This document shows, piece by piece, positions 49,984 to 60,956 of a DNA stretch of 64,000 nt. The translations under genes and the position numbers were made by a program. The number at the start of each line of letters is the position of its first letter. The stretch's first letter is position 1. This DNA comes from Nymphaea colorata (Eukaryota; Streptophyta; Magnoliopsida; Nymphaeales; Nymphaeaceae), in assembly GCF_008831285.2 (NCBI RefSeq), contig NC_045142.1, positions 23,993,300 through 24,057,299 of the forward strand. Direction: 5' to 3'. A model generated the notes under the pieces. That model did no database searches and was not told the DNA's origin. It saw only the letters and a program-made list of their open reading frames with translations.

Positions 49984-50359
49984 GAGAGAGAGAATCTCCA
50001 TGATTTGAAGCCGGGTACTTGCACATTTTCTTAGCCTCAATAATGATTTTAGGACGCTTTAATGGGTTGAAGGAAGAAGGAAATGTTTTGGAAATGATAT
50101 GTGTCACATTGGTCGGACCCTGAGAAGCACAATCACGGAGTTCTACAAGGAAACGTCAATTCCAATATGTCATTCCTCGTTATTGGTCTCTTCAACTTAC
50201 TCAAATAGAGATGTCGGTAGTCAAAGAAAGAAAAGGACTTCTCAATCCTTTCTTTTGCAGATGGAACAAGTCGGTTTTACAAAATATATATATATATATA
50301 TATATAAAGTAACTTATCAATTTAATTAAGATTTATATATATAAAGTAACTTATCAATT

Positions 50360-50600
50360 TAATTAAGATTAAGGCTGGTTATCGAGCCCGATTGTTGGTG
50401 GATACCTAGAAGGCATCGAGTTGGTTCGATAATTTTTTTAACATTTATTTTATTAATATTTATATATAAATACAATATTTTATTACGATTATATATTTAT
50501 ATTATTTTATTATATAAAATATATTTTTAATTTAATCGGGTTGCTGGGCTCATCTGGTTTTAGCTGGGCCTGATGTCCAAACTTAATTAAAACCGTCTCA
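50360..50600. repeat. Family B dispersed repeat copy
   Basis: The motifs ggcatcgagttggttcgata and gggcctgatgtccaaa surround a TA-rich centre (atatataaatacaatatttt). The same two motifs in the same relation occur at 17485-17720, and related blocks at 51685-51920 and 53440-53730. There is no coding capacity. Confidence 0.6.
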
Positions 50601-51407
50601 TCTATCATAATGAACGGTTATGAAAAACAAAAAAACAAAGTAAAAAAGATAACGAGTAATTTTTTTGTATTTTTTTTTGGTCCACCATTTTATTAATGAA
50701 CTTCGTTCACCACCAAAGTCTCATATTTTAGATCCAACTTCATGCTTCCATTTTCTTCGTTACCAATATGAGATAACGTAGAAGTGGGGAGAAATCCTAT
50801 AGAAAATTCTCTTTTCTAGAGAGAGGACAAAAAAGAGAAGAGAGAGAAACAGAGGTTTTTCTCCGAAATATGAAGCGCGAAAGAAAAAAAAAAGTGGGAT
50901 GCTTTGGGCTATGAGCATCCCTTGAGCGAGTTCTAGATCTCACATGATCCAGATCTCCTTCATTTGGATCTAGCTCTTCATTTTCAGATCTGTTCTGCTC
51001 CAATCACTTTCTGTGATCTGATTCAATATCAGAACTCGCGTCTCCTGTATTTTCCCTAAATTTCTATCATACTCAACTTATTCATCTGAATTCAAACTTT
51101 GGATGCTCTCTTGGAATGAAATCTTACTGCATATAAAGTTTATATATTTTGTTTTTTTTTTCTCTTGCAGAAATGGACGGAACAAAATATAAGATTTCCA
51201 TTTAATATAAGTTGAACGGTCGACACAGCCAAACTTTTAGAAATTATATTTTCACGTCTGTTTAAGAATTAAATTCCCAAATGCATGTCTCTTAAGTCAC
51301 TCTTGTTTAACATAATTTGACTGTCGTTAGACGATATAAAATGACTTGATTTTCAAAAGCACGTTTTGTCTGTTTTTTGCCAAATTTAAGCAGCAAACAA
51401 GTGCCTT

Positions 51408-51671
51408 GAAATATGTAATAGCCTCAAGGGGCATAGCGTAGCTGGTTGAGCTAGGAGCCTGTACTAAGGCAGGTCTCTAGTTCGATTCCTGTGGGCGTTA
51501 TGTTCTTGTGTCTTAAGGCGGTAGGGCACGGCATCTAAGCTGAAGGGTGCACCGTTGCTATCGCTGACACCGACGCAGCTCAGGACCCCGGAGGCAGGGG
51601 GAATGGGGGGGCCTTCGGGCCTTTTTCGGGCGATGGGATTAATACCCCTTGCTCACCCGAAATATGTAATA
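51408..51671 (+). mobile_element. tRNA-derived SINE with 13-bp target-site duplication
   Basis: The element body is 51421-51658. The sequence gaaatatgtaata stands directly before it (51408-51420) and directly after it (51659-51671), a perfect 13-bp target duplication. The 5' part has a pol III A box (TAGCGTAGCTGG, 51434-51445) and a B box (AGTTCGATTCC, 51479-51489) about 34 bases apart, as in tRNA-headed SINEs. The 3' part is GC-rich and unrelated to tRNA (gggggccttcgggcc, ttttcgggcgatggg) and ends without a poly-A tail. The intact duplication implies fairly recent retroposition. Confidence 0.88.
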
Positions 51672-51684
51672 CTAATTCCCAAGC

Positions 51685-51920
51685 CTCACGACACCCGAAA
51701 CCTGGGCTCAGGCTTGCCCGACTATTTAAACTTGAACCCAACCTGATTAAATTTAAAAATTTATTTTTTATATAAAATAATATATAAATATAATTAATAG
51801 TAATAAATATTATGTATATAAATTAATAACATAAATATTTAAAAAATTATAGAGTCCACCCGAGCTTATCGGGCCCAACTAGGCCGGCCTGACGGGTACT
51901 CGCCGGGGGCCAGCCTGGTG
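51685..51920. repeat. Family B-related repeat block
   Basis: Motifs such as gcttgcccgactatttaaac, an AT-rich centre (ttatataaaataatatataa type) and cgagcttatcgggcccaact recall family B elsewhere in the window. It lies directly after the SINE duplication, so the SINE inserted at its edge. No reading frame is apparent. Confidence 0.45.
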
Positions 51921-51939
51921 CACAGCCTTACTAATCTCT

Positions 51940-52165
51940 AAGAGGGTTGATGCAATGGTTGGAGTGAAGGCTGGCAGTAGGTCGGATCCTATTTTGAATC
52001 CATGTTGCATCAACCCTCTGTGTTAAACTTATTACTCACATGCAAGTTGAAACACGACAGGGGTGGCACCCCCGAGGCACCAAAATTATGCCTTATACCC
52101 TATGAGGATAAGGGGTTGAGTGGGACCTTTGGCCTTTTGTCGAGCGGTAGAAAACCCAACTCACT
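51940..52165 (+). mobile_element. Older SINE-related copy
   Basis: The head gggttgatgcaatggttgga with a degenerate B-box-like 'attttgaatcc' is followed by a tail ggacctttggccttttgtcgag. That tail resembles the tail of the SINE at 51421. The head is also an inverted repeat: gagggttgatgcaa near 51943 is matched by ttgcatcaaccctc near 52005. No clear target duplication was found. Confidence 0.5.
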
Positions 52166-52229
52166 TGAAAAATAAGTGATGAAATTCGCGAAAGAAATTC
52201 TTGATTCTACTTTCTTTTTTGAATCAATT

Positions 52230-52435
52230 GTTTTTATGCCAAAGCTCCAAGTCATCGGTTTGATTACTCTGGGCGTTATTCCTCTGAATTGTAGCATGGT
52301 AGCATTGCAATACTACGAGTTAACCGGTGTCTACAGGTTCACTTAGGTTTTGAAGCAGCCCTAAATACTGGAGGAGGAGAATGGGGAGTCTTTGGCCCTT
52401 CTTCGTGTGGCTTTTGCGCACTCGAAGAATCTAAT
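52230..52435 (+). mobile_element. Second older SINE-related copy
   Basis: The stretch tcggtttgattactctgggc corresponds to the B-box region ttcgattcctgtgggcgtta of the intact SINE. Downstream, gagaatggggagtctttggc and ccttcttcgtgtgg match its tail. The A-box part is lost or diverged. With the two elements to the left, this makes three related copies within about 1 kb. Confidence 0.55.
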
Positions 52436-52514
52436 GGTCAATCAGGCTAGACTCATATAATATTTGGTTCTAACTTTGGAGTTTTACATGTTCAGCGTGA
52501 CCTCGACTTCTCGG

Positions 52515-54930
52515 TGCCAGTGGCGTAGCCACATGTGGGCAACTGCCCACATCAGCTCTTTAAAATTCATTTATTTTTTACATTGAAAAATTTAATGTTT
52601 ACTTCTATAAATATATAGGTGCCCCTCCAAATATAAATGTTTATAAAAAGGTGCTCCTCCAAATATAAATGTTTATAAACAGATGCCCCTCCAATTATTT
52701 ATTCCGACTCCGCCGCTGCTCCGTGCTTGAGTTCATTTGGTTTGAGCTCGTGAATTAAAACCTGACTGAGCATGAGTGGTGATATTTTATAAGTTTGAAT
52801 TGGCTTGACTCATTGAACAACCCTAGTTCTAATTGTGTATGCTCGAGTTTAATCAAGTTTCAGTTTATGTAACTGACAAGTCAAACTCAAATTTAAGCTC
52901 GAACTCGATTTATGTAACTGACAAGTCAAACTCAAGTCGAGCTAGCTCAAGTCATGCCCAAGCTATCTCTAGGATGTCAATAGGTCAAGCTCGAATGAAA
53001 AACACTTCTTATGATGTATCGTTTTCCAATGTTCATATATTGGATTTGGATTTGAATTATAATTTGAGAAATTTGTACCGTTGTCCAAATCGAGTCTGAA
53101 TTTACAATCTGAATCCAATTCGAATGTAACTTTTAGATTAACATCCAAATCTGAATCAGACTTTTAAACTGAATTCAAATTGCATTATGGAGATTGGATA
53201 CATGATGTTTATTTAGAATCATATCTGGACTGAATTGGTGATCATTTACATAAATTCAAATTCAAATTCAATCGAATGTCCCTTCTAAAATCCGAATTTG
53301 ATCTAATTTATGATATTTGTGCATTGATTTTTTTTTTTCATACCCGATTTTCTAAAAAGCGGTTAGATCCAAAATCTGATTCATTCACATCCTTAACTGC
53401 TCGATTGTTTGAACACCTCCTCAGAAATTCTTTCCACCATGGAATCCTGGGCATCGGGCCGGCCCTGCCCGATACCCAACATCCTAGCTTGGGGTAAAAT
53501 AAAAAAATATTTTTAAATGTAAAATAAAAAAGTAAAGTATATTTTGAATAATAAAATATATATTATTATTAAATAAATAAATAAATAAATCGACCCGGAT
53601 CGAGTCCCATCAAACCGACCTGACAGGTTATCGGACCGACTTGAGTTGGATTTTTTAGGGTTTGAACCTGAGTTCAATCAAATTGAATACTAGGTATCAG
53701 TCGGTATCAAACCCGATGCCCATGCTTATCCCAAACGAGTCCGTTTATAAAAAAAAAAAAAGTAACTTAAAAGTCTCGATCTGAAGTTTAAATTACCCGC
53801 ATCGAATCAACTTGTATTGATAATTTTTAAATAATTTTTTTTCGCTCGAGAATGTAAAAAACAATTTATTATTATAGGAGGTCCGGGGCCAGAGGAACTC
53901 AGATCCCGTTAAGTGGGATCGGATTTTGACGCCATATAAAAATTCAAACATGGGCAAAAGTGGAATATTTCATTTGGGGGTTTTCTTTTTTGTTATAATC
54001 GCAAATGACACTTTATTTTTTTCAAAGTTCATGTTAAACCGTCGCCTTTTCTTTTGGCAACTCTTCTTATCTATTATAGAGAGCTGCACACGGCAGAGTT
54101 TAGCTCGAGCTCAACTCGACTAAGAAAAGCTCGAACCTGAGTCGAGCTTTGACAGAACAAGCTCTATGAAGCCATGTTGAGTTCAAGCTCTACTCGTTTA
54201 ACTCGTTTAGTTGCTACTCGTTTGATTATGTTTTCGTTATAATTTAATAATCATTATATAGTCGAGTGGAATCAAGTTTAGATGAATCGAGTTTTTACAA
54301 TTTGAGCTCCAGTTGGGTCAGCTCAAACTCGACTCAACAATACAACATCGAACTCGAACTTGATTAATTTAACTCATTTAATTTTTACTTGTCTAACTAT
54401 TTTCTCAATATAATTTAAAATTTATTATGTAGTCGAGCTGAATTGAATTTAAACAAGTCGAGTTCTTACAATTAGAACTTGACTCGTTTAACATTTCAAG
54501 CATACACTTAAACTTAAGCTTGACTCATTTATAAATGAGTTCGAATTTGAGTCACGTTTAGAGAAACAAATTCGAGTCAAACTCGATTCATTGTGCAGCC
54601 CTTGGCAAGTCTACTTTTGTGATTATGATAAATATTTAAGCCCTTAAAATGAAAACAGTCAACTCCATACTTGTAGGCATTTGATAACAACATATAACAA
54701 CCCTTTGGAAATAAGTCATTTGGAGAAGAGGGCATGCCATATAGATCATATTGCAGAATAAGAGGGCATGCCATATAGATCATATTGCAGAATAGTCCTC
54801 ATTCTAAATGGTTTTGCAGACAAGTTCCTAGCTCGTAATTCAATCTGTGTTAAAATAGCTAATTTAGAACTTTATTCGTGAATAAATAATTCACATGTTT
54901 TTTTTTATTGTCATATTCTTTAGTTGGCAG
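52515..54930. repeat. Mosaic of dispersed and tandem repeats
   Basis: No gene was found. At 52515-52720 there is a copy of the GGGCGGAG-type element with an internal tandem of about 31 bases (gtgcccctccaaatataaat). At 52864-52935 there is a 45-base tandem (tttatgtaactgacaagtca). About 53000-53410 is family A and 53440-53730 is family B. At 52720-52990 and 54085-54600 there is family C, made of recurring 'agctcgaactcgagtc' phrases. At 54727-54794 there is a perfect 34-base tandem duplication beginning agagggcatgccatatagat. Confidence 0.55.
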
Positions 54931-56166
54931 AGCTACATGGTGACTGGTGTGGGCAACTGTCCACACTAGTTTCTTAAATTTTTGTTATTTTTGAATGAGC
55001 ATCTTTATGAATCTACTTTAAAATTGGGGTAGATTCATATAACACTTGTTCTTGTATTTCATGTCATGAAACACTCGCACATTGTTCTTCCTGCTAAACA
55101 ATCTTAGAGTATTTGGTCAACTTTTGATGCTTTAAGGTGGAACCCTACTATACTTTAACTTATATATCGATGAACCATTATTTACAGCCGATGAAAATGA
55201 TGTTCTTAGGAATTTAGATGGAGATTGAATGCCTACCAACTCTTGTCTTGTCCATTGGATCAAACCCATCATAGATCCCTCGCATTTTTTTGTTTTACAA
55301 TACCCCATAGGAACATTAGTTTGAAGAGCATATTTTTTTAGTTGTGCTAAAAAACAAATTATTTAGTTAGTAAGTATCATTAAAAAAATTGCCACATATT
55401 TTTTATGTAGTTCACCATGTTTTTTTTTTTTGAGGAAGTGGAAAATATGGTTGGACGGTTGTGACTCAAAAAATCACACCACTTAAATTCTTTTTAAAAA
55501 AATTTGAACAAGGTTATGTTTATGAATCTTTTTTTGCTCAAATTGTTTTTGAGAAAAATATTGATCTTTTATAACAAAATTTGGTACTACAATGTACAAG
55601 ATATTTTAATTAAAACACATATTTAGATTCATTGTTTTTTTATATTTTAATTATATATTATCTCAAGAGTGATTTGATAAGAAGCATATATTTGCTTAAA
55701 TAATATTTGTTTAATAGTCAAAAAATAGACTGGCTCTTCTAACATTAAAATTCAATAGTACCAAGTTGTTTTTACAAAAATGATTTGAATTAAACTTGAT
55801 TTATGTTGAATTAGTGTTTATATACACATTAGAAGGATCAGATTTTATTTAAATACTTTTTAACATCTCTTATTCAAGTGGTATGACCTTTATTAATCAC
55901 TTTAAGGATTGATATCTCAAATTTTCCTTTTTAGTGAAGTGTATGAGTTCTTACTTGGCATGTCAGTTTATTTTCTTATGACCGCTCGTGCGCTTTAAGA
56001 TAAGATTGGAAAATAATTATTGAACTGAATTCCTCAGAAACTATTTTCTGGAAGCGGCCAAAGAATCAAGGGCTTTATCACTCAAAAAGGTATAACATTG
56101 GGGCTTTTTCTGCAAAACTCAAGAAGAAGTGCTGTGGCTTGCTCGAGTAGACCCTCCTCTCCTTCC
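54931..56166. other. AT-rich upstream region of the haem-domain gene
   Basis: No gene was recognised. Near 54931-54990 the phrase gtgtgggcaactgtccacac echoes gtgggcaactgcccacat at 52535. About 55600-55990 shares aagagtgatttgataagaag and neighbouring AT-rich sequence with the repeat near 480-560. The promoter of the downstream gene must lie at the right end; no convincing TATA box was picked. Confidence 0.4.
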
Positions 56167-56274
56167 ATGGCGGCTTTCAAGTATATCTATCTGTTGATGT
56201 TGGCCACCACAGAAGAACTCCATCCTTCCGCCACCTTCAAAGGGAATGAAGAGATTGACCTCCATGGTGGTTAA
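56167..56274 (+). CDS. Upstream ORF overlapping the haem-domain gene start
   Basis: A 35-codon ORF starts at an ATG in fair context (tccATGGCGG) and ends with TAA at 56274. It therefore overlaps the main ATG at 56246 in another frame. If the transcript begins upstream of 56167, ribosomes would meet this ATG first, and its context is better than that of the main start (agagATGAAG has G at +4 missing). It may restrain translation of the main ORF. The peptide has no known motif. Confidence 0.4.
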   Translation: MAAFKYIYLLMLATTEELHPSATFKGNEEIDLHGG

Positions 56275-56552
56275 ATTGGCCATGATGGGTCGCATGATGA
56301 TGATGGTGGTGGTGGTGGTGGTGATGATCAGGAGAGTTGAAGGCCACAACGATGCAGGTGACGGCGGCCACTGCGATTCCAATCCTGAGTACCGGATACA
56401 GGCGGAGTATTGGGCTGGAGGGATGAACATCGACGGCCACGCTGACGATTGGAACGACGTTGATGGGTTCTCCTTCCCTCTCCTGCCTGCGTTGGATCCA
56501 GACGAGGATAAGCAGTATCCGGGAGGATCGGTTAACGTCAAGGTAGGTCGCG

Positions 56553-56590
<38 letters not shown>

Positions 56591-59500
56591 CTCTCGACCA
56601 CTTTTTAACTGGACTTGATCATTCTATTTGTTGATTTAGGTCTTTCTTTGGCTATCTTTTTAATTGCTGGCGTTGAAGAGATTATATGTCTTTTTCTTTG
56701 AAGTTTGATTTGCTTAGTTCTTGTTCTTGGCTTTGATTGGTGTCCTTTTGACGGTCTCTGATTGAATGCTACCAGGCTGTGCACGATGGTAGAGACGTTT
56801 TCTTTATGCTGCAAGTTAATGGCGATTATGCATATGAGAAAGGGTGAGTCCCCTCGATGCTTTCCTGTATTGATTTCCACACTTTATGACTTTGTGTGTT
56901 TGTAAATTGAATCTTGGGAACTTGTCTTTGGTCTTTTGTGGCTTTTGGGTTGTACATTTTGGGGACAAGTAGGTGTTTTAGAAATTATACTTAGTTGTTC
57001 TTGCAAGAGGAAGCCGAGTTGCCAACGAATTCCGAGCACTCCACAAGCTGGGCTTTCAAACCATAATATAGTGTACCTTAATGCTTAAATATGGTAAAGA
57101 AAATATTACGGGGCACGATAATATTGGGGAGCACAATTACCTTTGATTCTTACATGCTTTTCGTGGTAGCTATAGCTAGGATCTGTAAGTTGCGTGACCA
57201 CCCAAGATTCTGAATAGAACGTATTTGCTCTGTTTTATCATCGTATTTCCTTCAGGAAGAAGCAACGCATAAGTGATAGTAGAGTAGTTTTTTGCTTGGA
57301 AAGAGTTTGTGAATTTGTTTGATATTTGTCTGCTAATGATTTTTTCTTTTTTATGCCAATTATTGGTTAGAGGCTTAAAGCTTCCGGAACTCACTCTTTG
57401 TCCTTGATGCTAATCCTGCCTTATGGATTTGAAAACGTACTTTTGTTAGCTTCCTGCAATATTATTGCGAAGGGCATTTAGCATGCAGTTCTCTTGTCCC
57501 TCCTCTTTTGGTTTTGACAGTACTTGAGCAATTACACAGGTTAAAACTATTGATTCAGGATAAAAGCTAGTCTTACTTTGCTTGTTTCTCTATCAAGCTG
57601 GAAACCAAGAAGGATTAGCTGGCTTCTGTTGGCCTATCAATTCAAGTCCATATTTTTCTTTTGTTCTGTAATTGTTCTGAAAATGAATGCTTGAATACTT
57701 GTCCATCGATCATTTCAAACTTCACTTTACTCAGTTTTGTTTCTTTCTATGGTTGCATAGTTTCCAGTTGCAATTTTACCGTCTATGTTTGGTTCTGATC
57801 CAGTTCCAGTTGAAAGTTCTCCAGGATCCTGGAGAAATCTCGCAGCTTCCACAGATGCTTCTGAGAATAGGGATTAAAAGTAAAAAGTTTAAACTTGAGA
57901 AACAGAACTCTAATATATGGAGCTCAACATGGTGGAAATTAATTCTATTACATTAGCCTTCAAAAAAATAACTAATGAGCTTAACGTCTCATGCTGAGAA
58001 CATTGACTTGCAAGCTTATATTATTTATCTAATGGGTTCTTAGAGGTCAAACGTTTCATGTGTCAATACTGGGTTTGAATCTACATGTGGTAAACCTCTT
58101 GCTTTTCATTTCCTACAGGAGGTCAACATTGTCTATAAAATGGTCTTATAAATCTGTGTTATATTTCTTATCACTTTTTAATATGTATGTGCATGAGTGC
58201 ATATTGATGCTGGCGAGACTATATACAGGTGAATTTACTATCAGTTTTAGCTAATTTTTCTTGGCATGTTGATCTAAAACATACTTGTTTTGACGGCAGT
58301 GACCAAAAACGATGTCCATCTGTTGCTCTCATGTTTCAAATTGGAGAAAATGCTACATACCACAACGTAAGCATCATTAGTGGTGGTTCTCACTTCTGTT
58401 TTCCTTGAGTTAACTATTACCACATTTTAGTTTATTTGTTTCAAAAGGTAGTTCCAGAAAGCTTTTTATTAACCATGGTTGTTTGTCGTAGTACTTTCTT
58501 TTGGAATATTAGCTGACAAAAGTACCATTTCACAAGATGGGTGGCTGTGAGGACATGCCAGGCACTTGTACCAACAAAACATGCCGGGGACATGAAGTTG
58601 ACATCATGCACTTCTCCATTGGAACTGCTGTACCGGGACGTCTCTATGGTGGCAATCATCTAGATAACAGTGAGGGTTCTGGGGGAGACAGGTAGTTATT
58701 ATTACGTTACAAAGCATTTATGGTTGCAATGCTTAGTTCAATAGTTATTTCATCCTATCACCTTTTTCCTGTCCTTCCAACAGGTTTGGTCATTTGGTGG
58801 ACCTCTACTCATGGAATCCACACTGTCGATATCTTGATGGAAGTGGTCCTGCTGGTAGTCTTTCTGGTAAATGCAACAGGTTTTCTATTCATTAATAGTC
58901 ATGGCACTTTATCACTTTTATTTGCCATCCTGAATCATGTTTGCTGTTCCTCCATCATTCTTAGTTTTAACAAGTCATATTCACTATTTTGCAAATGTCC
59001 TAGTCATTCTGAAACTTTGGGATGGAAAAGCAGCTATACCTTTTCTTTAATCTCCAAAAGTAGCTAGCTCCATTTACGTTTCAATGAACATTAATCTACT
59101 TGTGATATGGAGCAACTGTCTTTGTCCAAGCATAGAAAAATGATACTGGGGGATATATTTTAGGGGCCCTTGAAATTTTTTACCAAATGATTTGCGAACT
59201 TGATTAGCAGTATCACCCCAAATATACTGATTGCTTTTTATTCTTTTAAATGCTAGGAAATGTTTCTAGTGCACAGAATGACTGGAAAGGAGCTTGGTGG
59301 CATGATAGTTTTACCACTCACTCTGGTAAGCATTCGTTTTGAGCTTTTCTCCTTTTTGGTGCGTACTTATCAGATATGTCAAGGTCTATATGAGATGCTA
59401 GTATAGTTTGAGTTCAGTCGACATATTAAAACTCTTGGAACTTTTCCCTGATTGCTCATTTTCAACCTTTAGGGCAAAGAAATTTCTGCACATGCACTTT

Positions 59501-60908
59501 TACCTCTGTTTTTGTTATATAATAGAATGTGATTTACCCTATGGATTTGTAATTTTCTGTATCTATAGAAACTGTGAAGAAAATTACCCGGTTTTCTGAA
59601 TCTTGTTATGTTTATTCCATTCATTAGAGGCTGCTTTAAATTTGACAAATATGTATCTCCATATTTAATCGGAAAGGCTTAACTGACCTTAAACTGACCC
59701 GAATTTTCTTTCAAAGTAAACTAATTCTTGGTGCCCTTGTTTGATTTATGGCCAGTTGGTTTGGTGAATGATTGTACTTTTCTTCTTTCTGATAAAATAG
59801 CATTTGCATCCAGAATTACAGAAATATGTTCTACATTGGTCGCTAATATGTTTGTCCCTTTTTCCATGTAATGAACCAAACCGGTACGTTTTTATGTATA
59901 CCCGTTTGTCAGTGGTACTAGCTTGCATAACTTTCACAACATAAATCTGCATGTTAGAGATCAACGCTGGTCAGGGGCTAAATTTGAAATGATTTATCCA
60001 ACTTGTAATTTATTTGATGCACCTATATCAACCTTTTTCTTCAACGTATGAAAAAGAATAAGTCAATGATTACATTGATTTCTAAAATTTAAAATCATGA
60101 CTGGCTAGAAGTCTAGAAGTTACAGCAATAGACAACTACCAGTATGAAACTTGAGCTGTTGCTGGTGGTACTCAATCAACATCAAGCTTCCCGCAGTTCG
60201 TCTTGGGATTTGGCTTCAGTATCAGAGCTATTCCTTCTATATACTTCTTGGTTACTGGTTCAAGATATCCTCTGAAAGTCGATAAATTTATTCTTATCCT
60301 TGGTTAAGCATCGCTTGAATTTAACTGTACTGCACTTCCCTATTGCAAAGCATGTCCAGACATTGAGTTTATATGCTGATCTCAAGATGTGCATCTTTTC
60401 TCCCTAGGTTTTGTGGAGGAAGACAGCCCATACTCAACAAATGGTCAAAAAGGCACATATTATTTTGAATTCTCAAGGCCCCTAAGAACGATGGACCATC
60501 TTCAACAGGCAAGTTCTATGCATGAAGTGTGTGCGTGTGTGTGAACCAACCAACAAGAGTAGGATGTTATGTGCTTATCATGTGATATTGCAATGAGGAC
60601 TGCAGGACGCACAATTCACAATGGGTCAGACATCAAACTTCGCAGTTGCATTCTGGTATCCCATGGACGGGAAACCATGGAGTGGATCCCAACACTATTC
60701 CGCTAATTGTAACTGGATGCCACTTGATATTGCCCAACCATCTACTAGCTCCGCTACAAGACTCTCGTCAGGTCACTCTAACTCGGAAGATGCAGTGAAC
60801 ATCTTTGCCATTCTCTTGTCGGTGGCAGCATTCTGCATTTCTGTTTTTATGGCATATTGGATTAAGAGGTCTAAGGCTGTTCCGTTCACACCAATCGACC
60901 ATCTTTAG
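56246..60908 (+). CDS. Membrane-anchored protein with ethylbenzene-dehydrogenase-type haem-binding domain
   Basis: Exons are 56246-56542, 56776-56843, 58300-58366, 58537-58691, 58784-58866, 59257-59325, 60408-60508 and 60606-60908. They total 1143 bases, 380 aa, and all phases agree. A Met/Val-rich hydrophobic N-terminus serves as signal or anchor. The luminal/extracellular part shows AEYWAGGMNIDGHADDWNDV, QVNGDYAYEKG, CPSVALMFQIGENATYHNMG, a short Cys-rich GGCEDMPGTCTNKTCRGHEVD, and FAVAFWYPMDG. A single membrane span (IFAILLSVAAFCISVFMAYW) and a basic tail close the protein. The DDWNDV and haem-pocket-like order recalls the plant EB_dh/DOMON-like haem-binding proteins; binding of haem is inferred, not seen. 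The seventh intron begins CAG|GCAAGT, a GC-AG intron forced by the frame. The stop is followed by a C9 run and a CT microsatellite. Confidence 0.8.
56554..56588 (+). repeat. (GA)n microsatellite at the start of intron 1
   Basis: About 17 GA units begin 11 bases after the first splice donor (AAG|GTAGGT) of the haem-domain gene. Length changes here could affect splicing efficiency, which is inference only. Confidence 0.9.
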
Positions 60909-60910
<2 letters not shown>

Positions 60911-60951
<41 letters not shown>

Positions 60952-60956
60952 TCTCT
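60911..60956 (+). repeat. C tract and (CT)n microsatellite in the 3' UTR
   Basis: A run of about nine C and then some 14 CT units begins two bases after the TAG stop of the haem-domain gene. It would be transcribed as the first part of the 3' UTR. Confidence 0.9.

Larger units (their letters stand above)
46618..51420. other. Intergenic DNA right of the TPD1-like gene
   Basis: No gene was recognised. The first few hundred bases are the likely 3' region of the TPD1-like gene. A minus-strand ORF at 46974-47237 has a very basic tail and no known domain. About 48720-49070 is a family A repeat copy; 49697-49930 is a duplicated segment around an AT array; 50360-50600 is a family B copy. A direct repeat of 'aagtaacttatcaatttaat' occurs at 50307 and 50345. 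Confidence 0.45.

Noticed and set aside
51421-51495. A functional tRNA gene
   Set aside because: The boxes are present but no acceptor stem closes the cloverleaf, and the target duplications show it is the head of a SINE.
56141-56601. 160-aa minus-strand ORF with His-rich run
   Set aside because: It is the antisense of exon 1 of the haem-domain gene; the His run is the complement of the Met/Val codon repeat.
58720-59067. 115-aa ORF with hydrophobic segments
   Set aside because: It overlaps exon 5 of the haem-domain gene in another frame and continues into intron DNA.
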